From positions 248,001-312,000 of the forward strand of contig NZ_LR134310.1 in NCBI RefSeq assembly GCF_900636745.1: a stretch of DNA of 64,000 nt, written 5' to 3'. Below are positions 63,642 through 64,000 of the stretch, in pieces; the stretch's first letter is position 1, and the number at the start of each line of letters is the position of its first letter. This stretch comes from Actinobacillus equuli (lineage in GTDB: Bacteria > Pseudomonadota > Gammaproteobacteria > Enterobacterales > Pasteurellaceae). The notes under the pieces are model-generated. The model had not been told where the DNA came from. It saw nothing but the letters and a program-made list of their open reading frames with translations, and ran no database searches. A program made the position numbers and the translations under genes.

Positions 63642-64000
63642 TTATTCCGCTAATGTGACGGAATAAAACGAAGTGTAACCAAACGGGCTTTGCACAAAAC
63701 CTTGCACACGCTTACTGACCGGCACATAGTTAATCGCATGCGCAATCGGAATTATCGGTGTATTTTTTTGGAAAATTTCGACCGCTTGTTGATATAACTG
63801 CTGACGTTCAGAGGTATTTTGTGTTTGTACCGCTTTTTGTAATAAGCCTTCAAATTCGTTATCCGTCCAACGTGAATAATTGGTACCCGGAATATTTTCT
63901 TTGCTTAATAGTGGAAACAGGAAATTGTCCGGATCGCCGTTACGACTTGTCCAGCCGTAAGTGCCGGCTGAAAATTCGCCTTCACGAGTTCGCTTATTAA
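63642..64000 (-). CDS. Peptide/heme-binding protein (DppA/HbpA type), C-terminal part
   Basis: The last 119 codons of a minus-strand gene whose start lies beyond the right edge. The segment has GTYGWTSRNGDPDNFLFPLLS and WTDNEFEGLLQKAV, then QLYQQAVEIFQKNTPIIPIAH and the C-terminus GFVQSPFGYTSFYSVTLAE. This is the standard C-terminal lobe of SBP_bac_5 proteins; GW-x(4)-GDPDNFL is characteristic of DppA/HbpA. In Pasteurellaceae the relatives bind dipeptides, glutathione or heme. Uptake signal near 63782 lies within the coding sequence. Confidence 0.88.
   Translation of the reverse strand, partial: NKRTREGEFSAGTYGWTSRNGDPDNFLFPLLSKENIPGTNYSRWTDNEFEGLLQKAVQTQNTSERQQLYQQAVEIFQKNTPIIPIAHAINYVPVSKRVQGFVQSPFGYTSFYSVTLAE

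Overview
The window is a 64 kb stretch of a Pasteurellaceae chromosome, most likely Actinobacillus pleuropneumoniae or a close relative (A. suis, A. lignieresii). This rests on four things: the Apl-type DNA uptake signal core ACAAGCGGTC, often followed by a TTTTGCAAA-like tail, occurs dozens of times; the protein sequences and gene neighbourhoods are Pasteurellaceae-like; the DNA is moderately AT-rich; and a lysine-riboswitch NhaC gene, a sap operon and tamAB are present. No rRNA, tRNA, CRISPR array, insertion sequence or prophage was seen.

Layout. 1-4733 (minus) is the N-terminal 1577 codons of a giant trimeric autotransporter adhesin whose C-terminus lies off the left edge. 5275-11901 (minus) holds a YjbR/EVE-like protein and a tyrR-sapABCD cluster that has no sapF. 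12124-16473 has gmhA, an orphan mglB with a consensus CRP site, a NhaC-family carrier behind a lysine riboswitch, and hns. 16966-21728 (plus) is a lactate module: permease lctP, then lutABC. 21804-25698 has sanA, metX with MetJ operators, purR and a DedA protein. 25803-36616 (minus) is gyrB, ubiA, glpR, purB, hflD, a GT8 glycosyltransferase and cydCD. 36776-44730 (minus) is tamB-tamA and yibQ-envC. 44914-54913 is mixed housekeeping: gpmA, argO, udk-dcd, pntAB, trmJ, queF, gmhB, bcp, hemW. 55176-60607 (plus) is a peptide-type ABC transporter with a Tat-type binding protein and a fused permease-ATPase subunit, preceded by a consensus CRP site. The right end has an orphan flavoprotein, a MetE-like methyltransferase and the C-terminal part of a second peptide/heme-binding protein.

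Functional themes. Cell envelope: adhesin, SapABCD, GmhA and GmhB (two steps of ADP-heptose synthesis), GT8, TamAB, EnvC, SanA. Respiration and redox: LctP/LutABC, CydDC, PntAB, UbiA, Bcp. Amino acid economy: MetX, MetE-like protein, lysine carrier, ArgO exporter, TyrR. Regulation visible in the DNA includes three CRP-type sites, two MetJ operator clusters, one TyrR box and one lysine riboswitch. Many rho-independent terminators are built from inverted uptake-signal pairs. Most of the window is ordinary core genome. The most unusual items are the modular adhesin, the SapD/TyrR active-site changes, the YjbR-EVE fusion, the permease-ATPase fusion with a Tat-exported binding protein, and the MetE-like protein with a Cys cluster.
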